DNA of 64,000 nucleotides from contig OY282374.1 of NCBI GenBank assembly GCA_958295815.1, positions 3,380,856 through 3,444,855 of the forward strand, in the 5' to 3' direction. Of the stretch, positions 27,591 through 37,386 are shown piece by piece. A program made the translations under genes and the position numbers. Position 1 is the first letter of the stretch. The number at the start of each line of letters is the position of its first letter. The notes under the pieces are model-generated. The model did no database searches. It was not told where the DNA came from and saw nothing but the letters and a program-made list of their open reading frames with translations. The DNA is from Candidatus Poribacteria bacterium. GTDB lineage: Bacteria; Poribacteria; WGA-4E; WGA-3G.

Positions 27591-28991
27591 CTACTTTGCT
27601 TGTCCTAAATTCGGTCGTGTCATGTCTCCCGGCACAACAAGTTCGTCAAACGCCTCACCTGTCAATACCTCTAATGTGATAGCAGCCTCGCGAAGCGTAC
27701 ATCCGTGCTCATGTGCGTATTGTGCCACCTTAGCTGCTTTGTCGTACCCGATATGTGGTGCCAACGCTGTTACAAGCATCAATGATTCTGACAAGTGTCG
27801 TCCAATCATTTCAGTGTTCGGGACGATACCCTCAACGCAATTCGTTCGAAATGATTCACAAGCATCACCGAGGAGTTGTATGGATTGCAAAGCGTTATAA
27901 GCGATCACGGGCATAAACACATTCAATTGCAACGTACCGTTTGCACCCGCAAACGCCAATGTAGCGTCGTTTCCGATAATCTGTGCACATACCATTGTGA
28001 CGGCTTCACACTGCGTTGGGTTCACTTTTCCTGGCATAATGGAACTTCCTGGCTCCATCTCAGGAAGCTGCAATTCACCAAGTCCACACCGAGGTCCCGA
28101 AGCGAGCCATCGAATGTCATTTGCTATTTTGAACAAACCCACGGCAAGTGTTTTCAACGCGCCGCTGGCACTCACCACTGCATCCCTGGATGCCAATGCT
28201 TCAAACGCATTTGGTGCACGTTTGAGTTGAGCTATTCCCGTTGTTTCCGCCAGCTTTGCCACAACCTTTTCCGTATAATCAGGATGTGTATTCAACCCGG
28301 TACCGACGGCTGTGCCGCCAATAGGGAGTTCACAAAGATGTGGAAGTGAAGCCTCAATGCGCTGTTCTGCTGCGGTAAGTTGTTGAGCGTAAGCACTGAA
28401 CTCCTGTCCGAGTGTGAGCGGTGTAGCGTCCATCAGATGCGTTCGTCCAATCTTAACGATCTCACCAAACTCGGATACCTTCTCCGAAAACGCTTCTTTC
28501 AGAGCAGTCAGTCGCGGCAACAAGTGGCTTTGAATTTGCCGGACCATTGACAAATGGATGGATGTGGGGAAGACATCGTTTGTCGATTGTGATTTATTGA
28601 CATGGTCGTTCGGATGAATCGGATCTTTACTGCCCATTTCGCCACCGAGCGACTCAATTGCCCGATTCGAGATGACTTCATTGACGTTCATATTTGTCTG
28701 TGTGCCACTACCTGTCTGCCAAATGCGGAGTGGAAAATGATCGTCTAAAGTGCCATTGATAACCTCTTGTGCTGCGTTACTAATTGCCTCGGCAAGTCGT
28801 GGTTCAAGTAAACCGAGATCCGCATTGACTTGGGCAACTGCCTGTTTGATAGTGCCGAGTGCCCATATAGCGGCACGTGGCAGGCGTTCGTCCCCAATCT
28901 TAAAATTCTGGAGAGCACGCTGCGTCTGTGCCCCCCAATATCTGTCATCTGGGACATGAAGCGTCCCCATACTGTCTGTTTCAGTTCGCAT
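27591..28991 (-). CDS. fumC: Class II fumarate hydratase
   Basis: 466 residues, standard for FumC, which interconverts fumarate and malate in the TCA cycle without an iron-sulfur cluster. The signature [11 protein letters not shown] (315-325) carries the catalytic Ser of the flexible loop. [20 protein letters not shown] and [10 protein letters not shown] (His185) are also typical. Aspartase and argininosuccinate lyase share the fold, but the TQTNMN and HPNDHVN-x-SQS-x-ND segments point to fumarase. It is convergent with rpoC and appears monocistronic. Confidence 0.93.
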   Translation of the reverse strand: MRTETDSMGTLHVPDDRYWGAQTQRALQNFKIGDERLPRAAIWALGTIKQAVAQVNADLGLLEPRLAEAISNAAQEVINGTLDDHFPLRIWQTGSGTQTNMNVNEVISNRAIESLGGEMGSKDPIHPNDHVNKSQSTNDVFPTSIHLSMVRQIQSHLLPRLTALKEAFSEKVSEFGEIVKIGRTHLMDATPLTLGQEFSAYAQQLTAAEQRIEASLPHLCELPIGGTAVGTGLNTHPDYTEKVVAKLAETTGIAQLKRAPNAFEALASRDAVVSASGALKTLAVGLFKIANDIRWLASGPRCGLGELQLPEMEPGSSIMPGKVNPTQCEAVTMVCAQIIGNDATLAFAGANGTLQLNVFMPVIAYNALQSIQLLGDACESFRTNCVEGIVPNTEMIGRHLSESLMLVTALAPHIGYDKAAKVAQYAHEHGCTLREAAITLEVLTGEAFDELVVPGDMTRPNLGQAK

Positions 28992-29100
28992 TTTCTATTT
29001 ATGCCTTTCGTTACGTAGAGTTCTTAGCCATGTGCATTCCAAGGTGGCTTATGATATTCACAATTTTACCGTACTTTCGACTGATATTTCAACATGAAAT

Positions 29101-29230
29101 CCGCGCTTTGTTGAGAGGTTTATAACCCCGATTCTATCCATGAGATCCGCTCTTGCAGGAGGGGTTTGTAACCCCGATTCTATCCATGAGATCTACGCTT
29201 TGTGGGAGGGGTTTGTAACCCCGATTCTTT
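29101..29230. repeat. Three tandem 47-bp units of the GGGGTTTGTAACCCC palindrome family
   Basis: Units begin at about 29101, 29148 and 29195. Each contains (g)aggGGTTTGTAACCCCgattct around a short palindrome, and the first two end in atccatgagatc. The first unit is degenerate (gaggtttataacccc). Single copies of the same core occur near 39816, 41236, 48674 and 48711. Confidence 0.8.
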
Positions 29231-29265
29231 ACATCCTTTTCGTCTGAATGGGATTGCACAATTTA

Positions 29266-29297
29266 AAGCCCTGTAGGGTATCCAAAATACAGGGCTT
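29266..29297 (-). terminator. Terminator of the small gene at 29320
   Basis: On the minus strand AAGCCCTGTA and TACAGGGCTT form a 10-bp stem with a 12-base loop, followed by TAAATTG. It starts 22 bp downstream of the stop codon at 29320. The tail is only partly U-rich. Confidence 0.6.
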
Positions 29298-29319
29298 CTT
29301 CCAATTAGATAAAAAATAA

Positions 29320-29604
29320 TTATAACGTTTTAAAGTTTTGAGAAATAAGTCTCAGCTCGGAAAGAACACTGTTAAACAATTCGAGTTTCTTCTTTATAAG
29401 CCTATCCTCACTTTCTCGCATAGACTCAAGCATGTCAGTAATTGATTTGTAAGCGATAGTTGGTGGAACATTATCCTCAGGTTGGAAAATAATTTTCTGG
29501 TTGTTCTTCATAGTTATAACAACCTTTTCCTCATCTTCCTGTAGCAATGTTACTGTGGAGATCTCTCTTAAATCCAGACTAATGTTGCCGGATTTAAACC
29601 ACAT
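29320..29604 (-). CDS. Hypothetical protein, 94 residues
   Basis: Not recognised. The start has an AAGGGGGTG site 8 bases before the ATG, a good promoter upstream and a terminator downstream, so it is very likely a real monocistronic gene. The N-terminal half alternates hydrophobic and charged residues like small beta-strands (SLDLREISTVTLLQ, KVVITMKNNQKIIF). The C-terminal half is a long amphipathic helix (SITDMLESMRESEDRLIKKK). No signal peptide or membrane segment is seen. Confidence 0.65.
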   Translation of the reverse strand: MWFKSGNISLDLREISTVTLLQEDEEKVVITMKNNQKIIFQPEDNVPPTIAYKSITDMLESMRESEDRLIKKKLELFNSVLSELRLISQNFKTL

Positions 29605-29695
29605 AATTTTTCACCCCCTTTCCATGAGTCCGTTGTGTTCAGTTTCAGTTGTACCATACTCTTGTCGGAGGCAAGTGAAGGCAACCTGACCACAA

Positions 29696-29723
29696 ATTAT
29701 ATCACAAATACTTTGTACGTCAA
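29696..29723 (-). promoter_or_regulatory. Sigma-70-type promoter of the small gene at 29320
   Basis: On the minus strand TTGACG (29723-29718), a 16-bp spacer, and TATAAT (29701-29696). It lies about 92 bp upstream of the ATG at 29604. Confidence 0.7.
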
Positions 29724-29856
29724 TCAGATTTTTCCGATAAAATTTGCTATTTTCTCTTAGACATGTTATAGTTAAAATATGGGGAAAAGTCGTGGAAATC
29801 GTTGGGCTACAACGAACTAAACTTTCATTCTATCCAACTGAGGAGTCGTATCGCGA

Positions 29857-30909
29857 GTGGATTCAACATTAGCCAATCCGTATCTGACAAACGCTTTGAC
29901 ACCGCCACCGCCACAGACCTATCGTTATGCGCGTTGGGGCGAACGGGGTTACCATCCCGATCTACGTCCAATCTCGTCTGACAGCGAATGTGGGACTTTA
30001 ATAGGCCAGATGGGCTGGGTAGGCGCACATGCGCACGCTCACGAATATTTATGGGCAACCGCTGGAAATATGGGCGCAGTTTTGACTGAGGCTATTGACG
30101 AGGCATGTCTCATCCCTTATGAGGCGTCACCACGTTACCAATTGCCGCCCCAGATTGTTGTTAAAGGGTTAGCTGGCAGACACGTGCTACTTACAAAATC
30201 GGGTTCACGTTTAGACATGATTGGCATTGAACATCCCGCACTTAATATAACGCTCATTGAAGTCGAACCAGATGGTGTGCATTATCGCATGCGCTTCGGC
30301 ACGCCAGATCAGGCAACTTTGAATCTAAATCAAGACCGCGTTGCACCACCAGCACCGACAAGTGAAATGTTTCATTATCTTCTCATTTTTGAACAGCTGG
30401 AGAAACAAGGGTTTAATGCGCTCGTACATTTGCAACCAAAGTTCTTAAACCTGATTTCTCGTACGGAGCATGGCGCACCGGATCGATTTTACAACTTCCT
30501 CAGAGGATATGAACCAGAAACCCCGATTATATACGACGCCTCCAGTGGTATAGGATTCGTAGAAGAGCGCGCGCCAGGCATTCCAGAATTATCCTATGAG
30601 AGTCTAAGGCTCTTTCAGAATGGTGGGAGCCCAGAGCGATACATTCTCTACTGGGTAGGACACGGCACATTTTCAAGGGGTAGCGATCTACTTGATGCCT
30701 ATAAACATGCCGAGTACTTTGAAGCCGCCGCACGGATGGCTTGGGAAGCAAATCAGCAGACTGTTAAGGCACAAGCTTATACAGAAGAGATTGTGAGTTG
30801 TATCTTGCGTGAATTCAATGCCAATCGTGAACCTAATCAACACTCGGATGCCGATATCCAAGATTCAGATACCCATGGGCAGTCTGAAAACGTCTATAAT
30901 TATCCATAA
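29857..30909 (+). CDS. Class II aldolase/adducin-like protein
   Basis: 350 residues from a GTG at 29857 with AGGAG upstream. The middle reads M-G-W-V-G-A-H-A-H-A-H-E-Y then ATAGNMGAVL, like the GNxS region of class II aldolases. Later VVKGLAGRHVLLTKSGSRLD and YILYWVGHGTFSRGSDLLDA, followed by E-Y-F-E-A-A-A, match the family C-terminus, where the His binds zinc. Such enzymes cleave or epimerise sugar phosphates or act in methionine salvage. The His-rich HAHAHE segment is unusual and may be part of an altered metal site. Substrate unknown. A coiled-coil gene follows on the same strand. Confidence 0.6.
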   Translation: MDSTLANPYLTNALTPPPPQTYRYARWGERGYHPDLRPISSDSECGTLIGQMGWVGAHAHAHEYLWATAGNMGAVLTEAIDEACLIPYEASPRYQLPPQIVVKGLAGRHVLLTKSGSRLDMIGIEHPALNITLIEVEPDGVHYRMRFGTPDQATLNLNQDRVAPPAPTSEMFHYLLIFEQLEKQGFNALVHLQPKFLNLISRTEHGAPDRFYNFLRGYEPETPIIYDASSGIGFVEERAPGIPELSYESLRLFQNGGSPERYILYWVGHGTFSRGSDLLDAYKHAEYFEAAARMAWEANQQTVKAQAYTEEIVSCILREFNANREPNQHSDADIQDSDTHGQSENVYNYP

Positions 30910-30993
30910 CGATATTTGGGCGGTGAGGTCGGTAACCTTGCTGATAGCGTAGACAGAACAGGCGTATTCTTTGAATGTGGAGGGACAACATAC

Positions 30994-31665
30994 ATGCAAG
31001 ACCCAATTGATGTCCAAGACTTGGAACATGATAGGGTGGAAACTGAGGCAGAACCGACACGAGAGCAGCTGGAAGCACATCTTCGCGACAGCATCGTTGG
31101 AAGATATATCAGGAGTTATAACAAACGCTTGCGCATTCTCAGCCAAGAATTGGAGGAGATGCAGCAGCAGGTTGATGACAAGCTTACTCGTATAGACCAA
31201 CATATTACCCAAGAAATGGCAGAGGTTAGGACTGACGTTCGCGGTCTGTCTGCTAAGCTTGGAAACGAAGAATCAGCGTTAACCTTGGACAAAATTGAGG
31301 GACTCATTGACGCAAAAATTGATGCAAGGCTTGACGGGATTACTGCACGCGGCGAGGCGGATCTCCAGAAATTGTCAACGCTAATAAATGAATTTGCCCA
31401 CGAGTTCCAGACAGAAATTGATCGACTCAGCAACGAGACAAAACTCTTGCGGGATCAGGCACGTCGGAATCAGGAATCTCTACGCACGGAGTTAGTCTCT
31501 GAAACGGAAACGCTTGAAACCACAAAAGTTGATCGGTTAACCTTAGCGGAAACTCTGATTATGATCGGAATGAAATTGAAAGACGATGGCCTACTCGCTG
31601 AATACGGAATAAATCTGGACCTCGACGATGTCTTGGATGGAAACTCAGAAAATGACGACAGTTAA
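30994..31665 (+). CDS. Coiled-coil protein of unknown function
   Basis: About 223 residues from the ATG at 30994, chosen because TGGAGGG precedes it by about 9 bases; a longer frame opens with TTG at 30916. The sequence is almost wholly helical and charged, with heptad-like stretches at RIDQHITQEMAEVRTDVRGL and EIDRLSNETKLLRDQARRNQ. There is no signal peptide or membrane segment, so it is probably cytoplasmic. It overlaps the next gene by 14 bp, which suggests coupling. No family was recognised. Confidence 0.65.
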   Translation: MQDPIDVQDLEHDRVETEAEPTREQLEAHLRDSIVGRYIRSYNKRLRILSQELEEMQQQVDDKLTRIDQHITQEMAEVRTDVRGLSAKLGNEESALTLDKIEGLIDAKIDARLDGITARGEADLQKLSTLINEFAHEFQTEIDRLSNETKLLRDQARRNQESLRTELVSETETLETTKVDRLTLAETLIMIGMKLKDDGLLAEYGINLDLDDVLDGNSENDDS

Positions 31666-32815
31666 ATGGACTGAGAGTCCCTTACGCGTTCCACAATACC
31701 AAAGATTTCAAGCGCACTTTCTAATTATTAGTAGTCTCTTGTGGGTGACGATCTTCGGTGGGGTTTCCGAAAGTGTTGCAGCAAATGAAACAGCTGCCTC
31801 GAACGTGATTTCAGTTCTTGCTGTCGGAGATATTACCGTCAGTAGTCGGATGACACCGCTGATTGAAAGGAAGGGGGCAGGTGTGTTCTTTGAAGGCACC
31901 GCCGCATTGATTCAGTCGGCGGATGTAGCTACCGCTTCACTGAACACAAGCATCTCTGAAAGAGGCGAACCACGATATGGCATCGAGAACCCGTTTCGAG
32001 CGGCACCGGGACTCGGAAGGGCAATTGCTAATGCCGGGTTTGACGCTGTCTCCTTAGCGACACCGCATGTGATGGACTTCGGTTTTGAAGCATTGGAGGA
32101 TACTATCGCTGAATTGGAGGCGTATAACGTCAAGCCGATTGGGGCTGGTCCAAATGCTCAAGCGGCGAAACTTCCTGCATGGGTGACAGTCGATGTCGGG
32201 ACAAAATCTGGACAAATCGGATTGCTGGGATACTATCGGGTGAATGAATTCACACCGTACACTGAGGATCCACTCGCTTATGCCGTTTATAGCGAAATGA
32301 TAAACGCAGTCAAGCAGACACGAACGGAGGCAGCTCTTGTAGTTGTCTGGTTACACTGGGGAAGTCAAGGACGATCTACAGATGATACAATCGGTCGACA
32401 GCGAATTTTTGCACACGCGCTGATCGACGCTGGCGCAGATATGGTATTATGTCAGCAGCTTCATACCTTTGGCGGTATTGAGTTGTATCAAGGCAAACCT
32501 ATCGTCTACAGCCTCACCGATTTCATCTATGATACCTACGATAAACAGCATGCACACATAGTTATCCCGAAGGCAACGTTTGAATCTGGCAAGCTGAAAT
32601 CAATTGAGTTAATTCCGATCTTAACGGATCCTCCAAAGATACCCGTACGACCTGGAAAGCCTACGGAAACGCCAGTGACACCGGAAGTCGAGAATCAGTT
32701 TCCGAGCATCCTCACAGGAGAACTTGCAATAAAAACCTTACAGAACTATAGACAGCGCTGCGCGAAATTTGAAACGGAGGTAACCATTGAAGGCGAACGT
32801 GGATGGATTCGATAG
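31652..32815 (+). CDS. CapA-family (PGA_cap) metallophosphatase-like exported protein
   Basis: About 387 residues. A hydrophobic segment (HFLIISSLLWVTIFGGVSES) acts as signal or anchor. Then come the CapA motifs: V-L-A-V-G-D-I-T, D-V-A-T-A-S-L-N-T (usual form is A-N-L-E), FDAVSLATPHVMDFG (usual N-H-x-x-D-x-G), W-L-H-W-G and YSLTDFIYD (usual Y-S-L-G-N-F). The N-to-T and N-to-P changes at normally metal-binding positions suggest altered or lost metal binding. Members act in poly-gamma-glutamate or capsule synthesis or are phosphodiesterases. An ATG at 31628 is an alternative start. Confidence 0.72.
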   Translation: MTTVKWTESPLRVPQYQRFQAHFLIISSLLWVTIFGGVSESVAANETAASNVISVLAVGDITVSSRMTPLIERKGAGVFFEGTAALIQSADVATASLNTSISERGEPRYGIENPFRAAPGLGRAIANAGFDAVSLATPHVMDFGFEALEDTIAELEAYNVKPIGAGPNAQAAKLPAWVTVDVGTKSGQIGLLGYYRVNEFTPYTEDPLAYAVYSEMINAVKQTRTEAALVVVWLHWGSQGRSTDDTIGRQRIFAHALIDAGADMVLCQQLHTFGGIELYQGKPIVYSLTDFIYDTYDKQHAHIVIPKATFESGKLKSIELIPILTDPPKIPVRPGKPTETPVTPEVENQFPSILTGELAIKTLQNYRQRCAKFETEVTIEGERGWIR

Positions 32816-32876
32816 TTAAGAGGAACAGGCGAGAATTCCTGATCAGGACGCTTCGATAAGGGTAAAAGGGAGAAAT

Positions 32877-34850
32877 ATGATGAGCAGTACGGAGCAGGTA
32901 GAAGGAATCTCCCAGTCGCAATTTGACTTCAGAGGTGAACGCGGTTTAACGCCTAAGGCATTTATCATCGCCTTGCTTCTGATCCCTCTTAACGTTTTCT
33001 GGATTATCGAATTGGAGGTAGTCCGTTATACACACCCGACATTAATCCATCCGCTGTCCAATGTCATTTTCATCATTTTTTGGCTGCTGGTATTCAGCGC
33101 AGTATTAGGAAAGTTTTCATCGAAACTGCGTCTGACACCTGCGGAATTGCTGACCATCTATGTCATGTTGTGTATTGTCTCTTCGCTCTGTTCGCACGAT
33201 ATGATGGAAATCTTGGTCACGATCCTTGGGCATCCGTTCCGGTTCGCAACATCCGAGAATGAGTGGCAACAACTTTTTTGGAAAGAACTTCCGACATGGC
33301 TAACCGTTCAAGATTCGAGTGTCTTGTCCGGATATTACGAGGGACAATCAAGCCTCTATCGTGAAGCACATCTCACTGCTTGGGCGGGACCTGTTGCGTG
33401 GTGGACAATTTTTATTTTCGTGTTGATGTTCGTCATGTTGTGTATCAACACACTTCTCCGCATCCAGTGGACCGAGCGTGAACGGTTAACCTATCCGATT
33501 ATCCAACTGCCGCTTGCGATGACGGAGGCGAATACAAGTTTTTTCAAAAATAAGCTGATGTGGTTGGGTTTCGGGATTGCAGCGGCTATTAGCATCCTGA
33601 ATTTGCTGAATTCCATCTATCCGGCAGTCCCGTATTTGCCTGTTAAACGGCAGAACATTCATCAGTATTTTACAGGTCGCCCTTGGAACGCCATGGGTGG
33701 CGTGCGACTCTCGTTTTATCCTTTTGCAATTGGTATAAGTTTTCTTATCCCGTTGGATCTGCTTTTTTCTTGTTGGGCGTTCTATTGGATATACAAATTT
33801 GAGTTAATGGCGGGTAGCATCCTCGGCGTACGGAATTTACCTGGGTTTCCTTATGCTGACGCCCAAAGTTTCGGGGCATATATGGTGCTCCTCGGGGCTG
33901 CTGGGTGGGTCGGAAGAACGCATTTCAAGCGAGTTTTCATCGGAGTTATAGAGGGGCTCCGAGGCGCATCGAAAATCGATATGCGACGTGAACCGATGCC
34001 TTATCACATTGCCTTCCTCGGCATTGTGGGTGGGATGCTATTTTTGGCGGTGTTCTCTTATAAGGCAGGAATGTCGCTATGGGTGATACCAATCTTTTTC
34101 GGGCTATACTTTCTGCTTGCAATAATGATTGCCCGACTTCGCGCAGAGTTAGGGTTCTTAGTCCACGATTTACACAGAGTTGACCCGCACGGATTAATCG
34201 TGACAGCGTTGGGTACCCAGCGGTTGACGACCAGCACGAAAGCGGTGTTTTCGCTTTATATGTTCTTTAACCGAGCCTATCGAGCACACCCGATGCCTCA
34301 GGAATTGGAGGCTTTGAAGATTTCGGAGCGGCGCCAGATAAATCCGAGACATATCGCTGCTGCTATTCTCATTGCTACCCTCGTTGGCGCGATTGTCATA
34401 TTCTGGCTACTTTTAGATAGTTACTACCGACATGGTGCTGAAACCGGTTATTATGGACCTTGGGCACTCGGCTTCGGCAGGGGGGTTTATAGACAACTTG
34501 AAAACTGGTTGAATTATCCACAAGGCACCGATGTTCCTGCCCTCGCTTTCGTGGGTGGTGGGGCAGGAGTCGCACTCGGGTTAACATTTTTACGCACTCG
34601 ATTTCTGTGGTGGCCCCTGCACCCGCTCGGATACGCAATGGCAAATAGTTGGGGTATGTACAACCTCTGGAGTTGTCTTTTTGCTGCATGGGTGCTGAAA
34701 GCCATCGTCCTACATCAAGGTGGACTCAAAGCCTATAGACGCACCGTGCCATTCTTTCTCGGACTCGCGCTCGGAGATTACCTATGCGGGAGTTTGTGGA
34801 GCATAGGTAGTGTCCTCGCAAATACCACGTTGTATCAATTTTGGCCCTAA
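32877..34850 (+). CDS. Multi-spanning membrane protein, DUF6785/DUF6784-like
   Basis: 657 residues with at least ten hydrophobic segments (for example FIIALLLIPLNVFWIIELEV, NVIFIIFWLLVFSAVLGKF, WWTIFIFVLMFVMLCINTLL). The ERERLTYPIIQLPLAMTE and M-P-Q-E-L-E motifs and the C-terminal WWPLHPLGYAMANSWG fit the large uncharacterised membrane family common in planctomycete-like and poribacterial genomes. The fold recalls oligopeptide-transporter-like proteins, but no substrate can be assigned. GGGAG lies just upstream of the ATG pair at 32877/32880. Confidence 0.65.
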   Translation: MMSSTEQVEGISQSQFDFRGERGLTPKAFIIALLLIPLNVFWIIELEVVRYTHPTLIHPLSNVIFIIFWLLVFSAVLGKFSSKLRLTPAELLTIYVMLCIVSSLCSHDMMEILVTILGHPFRFATSENEWQQLFWKELPTWLTVQDSSVLSGYYEGQSSLYREAHLTAWAGPVAWWTIFIFVLMFVMLCINTLLRIQWTERERLTYPIIQLPLAMTEANTSFFKNKLMWLGFGIAAAISILNLLNSIYPAVPYLPVKRQNIHQYFTGRPWNAMGGVRLSFYPFAIGISFLIPLDLLFSCWAFYWIYKFELMAGSILGVRNLPGFPYADAQSFGAYMVLLGAAGWVGRTHFKRVFIGVIEGLRGASKIDMRREPMPYHIAFLGIVGGMLFLAVFSYKAGMSLWVIPIFFGLYFLLAIMIARLRAELGFLVHDLHRVDPHGLIVTALGTQRLTTSTKAVFSLYMFFNRAYRAHPMPQELEALKISERRQINPRHIAAAILIATLVGAIVIFWLLLDSYYRHGAETGYYGPWALGFGRGVYRQLENWLNYPQGTDVPALAFVGGGAGVALGLTFLRTRFLWWPLHPLGYAMANSWGMYNLWSCLFAAWVLKAIVLHQGGLKAYRRTVPFFLGLALGDYLCGSLWSIGSVLANTTLYQFWP

Positions 34851-34940
34851 TTGCAGGAATCGTTAATCTCGGAGAAATCGTGGGTTATCAAGCACCTGAT
34901 GCGAACCGTGAGCTATAAAATATAGAATAGGAGAAAAAAC

Positions 34941-37361
34941 ATGGAAACCAAAGAGATAGAAGAAATAGAAGAGATAGAAGAGATAGAAGATACCATCGAT
35001 CAAGAAAAACTCACGCGAGAACTGCCAGTCCTGCCGTTAGACGACCTGGTTGTTTTTCCATACATGCCCCCTGTCCCGCCCTTTCCTCCGCATCATGTTG
35101 CCCTCTCCGGAAAGATGGCGACCCAAGCTGTTCAAGACGCTATGGATGAGGAACGGATGCTTTGCATCTTTCGTCCGAAAAAGGATGATATTAAGAATAT
35201 TACCCCGAGCGATCTCAGTCCGATTGGAAGTTTGGTTCACATCCTCCGTTATAAGACTGATGATAATGATGTCCTGTTTCTTGCACATGGACGTGAACGC
35301 GTCCGAATTGAAGAAATTTTACATAACGAACCTTTCATCAAAGCTCGGGTCAATATCATTAAGAGCGATGAAGAGGAACCTGACGTCGATGAGGAACTGA
35401 ACTTGGAGGTTGAGGCACTCGTACGCAGCAACGATGAAACCTTCCAGCGTATTGTTCAGATGTCGTCCCGCTACCAAGAAGAATACGGCAGTATCACCAA
35501 GACTATGCTTGACGAACCCGGTCGATTCGCAGATTATATTGCCGCTGTCTTGGACTTAAAACCTCACGATAAACAACGCATTTTGGAGGCAGTAACTGTC
35601 TCTGAACGGTTGAACGCACTCGCCGTGATTCTCGCTAAAGAACTTGATTTGCACGAATTAGAAAGCAAAATACAAAACAACGCACAAGCCGTTATCAACA
35701 AAGGACAGCGTGAATACTACCTCCGAGAACAACTCAAGGCTATTCAGACCGAACTCGGTGAAGCAGATGACCTCGGACTTGAAATTGATGAGATGCGGGC
35801 ACAACTCCGCGAAACTGAAATGCCGGACAAAGCCAAACAAGCAGCTGAAAAAGAACTAAAACGACTCTCCAAAATGCAGTCTTTCTCCCCCGAATCAACG
35901 GTTTCTCGGAATTACTTGGACTGGTTGCTCAACCTTCCGTGGTCTGTCAGTACCGATGATGTTTTGGATTTAACTGCTGCACAAAAGATTTTGGATGCAG
36001 ATCATTACGATCTGGAGAAAGTCAAGGAGCGCATTCTCGAATATCTTGCTGTGCGTATGCTTAAAACGGAACTGAAAGGTCCTATCTTCTGTTTTGTTGG
36101 ACCTCCCGGCGTCGGAAAAACATCGCTCGGTAGGTCTATCGCTCGCTCAATGAATAGAAAATTTGTGCGTATCTCATTGGGCGGTATGCACGATGAAGCG
36201 GAAATCCGAGGGCACCGGCGTACTTACATCGGTTCCATGCCCGGCAGAATCATCAAAGGACTCCGCCAAGCCGAGTCTAACAACCCCGTCTTTATGCTCG
36301 ATGAGGTGGACAAACTCGGATCTGATTTCCGAGGAGACCCGGCTGCCGCGCTTCTCGAGGTCCTTGATCCAGAACAGAATCACTCATTCACCGACAACTA
36401 CCTTGATGTACCTTTCGACCTATCGAAGGTGATGTTTGTTACAACGGCGAATCAGCTCCATACGATTCCGCCACCATTACGTGATCGAATGGAGACGATA
36501 GAACTCCCTGGTTACACCGCCAACGAGAAATTGATTATCGCTAAACAATACCTGATTCCGCGGCAATTGGAGGCGAATGGACTGAAAAAGAAACTGATAA
36601 GCCTTAGAGCTACGGCTATTAGGAAAGTGATCGGCGAGTACACCCGCGAAGCAGGTGTCCGCAATTTAGAGCGTGAACTCGGCACCCTCTGCCGAAAAGT
36701 CGCACGCCGTGTTGCCGAAGGGAACACCGAACGAACAATCATTACAGATAAGGACATTCCATCGTATTTAGGTCCCGCGAAATTCGATTCTGAAATTGCC
36801 AGTCGAAAATCCGATGTCGGTGTTGCCACCGGTTTATCTGTCACACCCGCGGGCGGTGAAATTCTCTTTATTGAGGTTGCCGCTACTAAGAAAACGGATG
36901 ACCGTGCACAACTTCGCATTACCGGACAGATCGGTGATGTCATGCAAGAATCGGCGCAAACCGCACTGAGTTATGTCAAGTCTCAAGCGGATACGCTCAA
37001 ATTTGACCCAAACGTTTTAGAAAACGATATCCATATCCATGTGCCTGCAGGGGCGATTCCGAAGGACGGTCCTTCGGCTGGTATTACGATCGCAACTGCC
37101 CTTGCCTCTATTGCCACTCGGCGACGGATTAGTCCTAAAATCGCTATGACAGGTGAGCTTACGCTCAGGGGTAGGGTGCTTCCTATCGGCGGCGTGAAGG
37201 AAAAAATCCTCGCGGCGAAGCAGGCAGGCATCAAGAAAGTTATCATGCCACAAGGCAACGAAAAACACTTTATTGAAGTGCCTGAAGACATTCAAGCAGG
37301 TGTTGAATTTCTATTTGTTGAACATGTCACAGAAGTTTTCACGGAGATATTCATGTCGTAG
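34941..37361 (+). CDS. lon: ATP-dependent Lon protease
   Basis: 806 residues: N-terminal substrate domain, AAA+ module with Walker A GPPGVGKT (387-394), Walker B FMLDEVDKLG, and a protease domain with the Ser712-Lys755 dyad (PKDGPSAG and GGVKEK). It degrades misfolded and regulatory proteins. The N-terminus has an odd acidic tract of repeated E-I-E, coded by 9-bp repeats at 34956-34991 (gagatagaa-like), before the usual LPVLPLDDLVVFP. Copy-number change would stay in frame. A GGAGAAAAA site precedes the ATG. Confidence 0.95.
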   Translation: METKEIEEIEEIEEIEDTIDQEKLTRELPVLPLDDLVVFPYMPPVPPFPPHHVALSGKMATQAVQDAMDEERMLCIFRPKKDDIKNITPSDLSPIGSLVHILRYKTDDNDVLFLAHGRERVRIEEILHNEPFIKARVNIIKSDEEEPDVDEELNLEVEALVRSNDETFQRIVQMSSRYQEEYGSITKTMLDEPGRFADYIAAVLDLKPHDKQRILEAVTVSERLNALAVILAKELDLHELESKIQNNAQAVINKGQREYYLREQLKAIQTELGEADDLGLEIDEMRAQLRETEMPDKAKQAAEKELKRLSKMQSFSPESTVSRNYLDWLLNLPWSVSTDDVLDLTAAQKILDADHYDLEKVKERILEYLAVRMLKTELKGPIFCFVGPPGVGKTSLGRSIARSMNRKFVRISLGGMHDEAEIRGHRRTYIGSMPGRIIKGLRQAESNNPVFMLDEVDKLGSDFRGDPAAALLEVLDPEQNHSFTDNYLDVPFDLSKVMFVTTANQLHTIPPPLRDRMETIELPGYTANEKLIIAKQYLIPRQLEANGLKKKLISLRATAIRKVIGEYTREAGVRNLERELGTLCRKVARRVAEGNTERTIITDKDIPSYLGPAKFDSEIASRKSDVGVATGLSVTPAGGEILFIEVAATKKTDDRAQLRITGQIGDVMQESAQTALSYVKSQADTLKFDPNVLENDIHIHVPAGAIPKDGPSAGITIATALASIATRRRISPKIAMTGELTLRGRVLPIGGVKEKILAAKQAGIKKVIMPQGNEKHFIEVPEDIQAGVEFLFVEHVTEVFTEIFMS

Positions 37362-37386
37362 TATCCACTGTCTCAAGGAGACTTGG

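Larger units (their letters stand above)
28992..29319. other. Intergenic stretch without genes; holds repeats and a terminator
   Basis: This 328-bp gap between fumC and the small gene at 29320 contains three tandem 47-bp repeats and one terminator hairpin, listed separately. The fumC upstream part (28992-29100) shows no clear promoter. No open frame with a ribosome site is seen. Confidence 0.6.

Noticed and set aside
29101..29230. CRISPR array
   Set aside because: Only three units, no unique spacers of constant length and no cas genes. The core is a dispersed palindrome.
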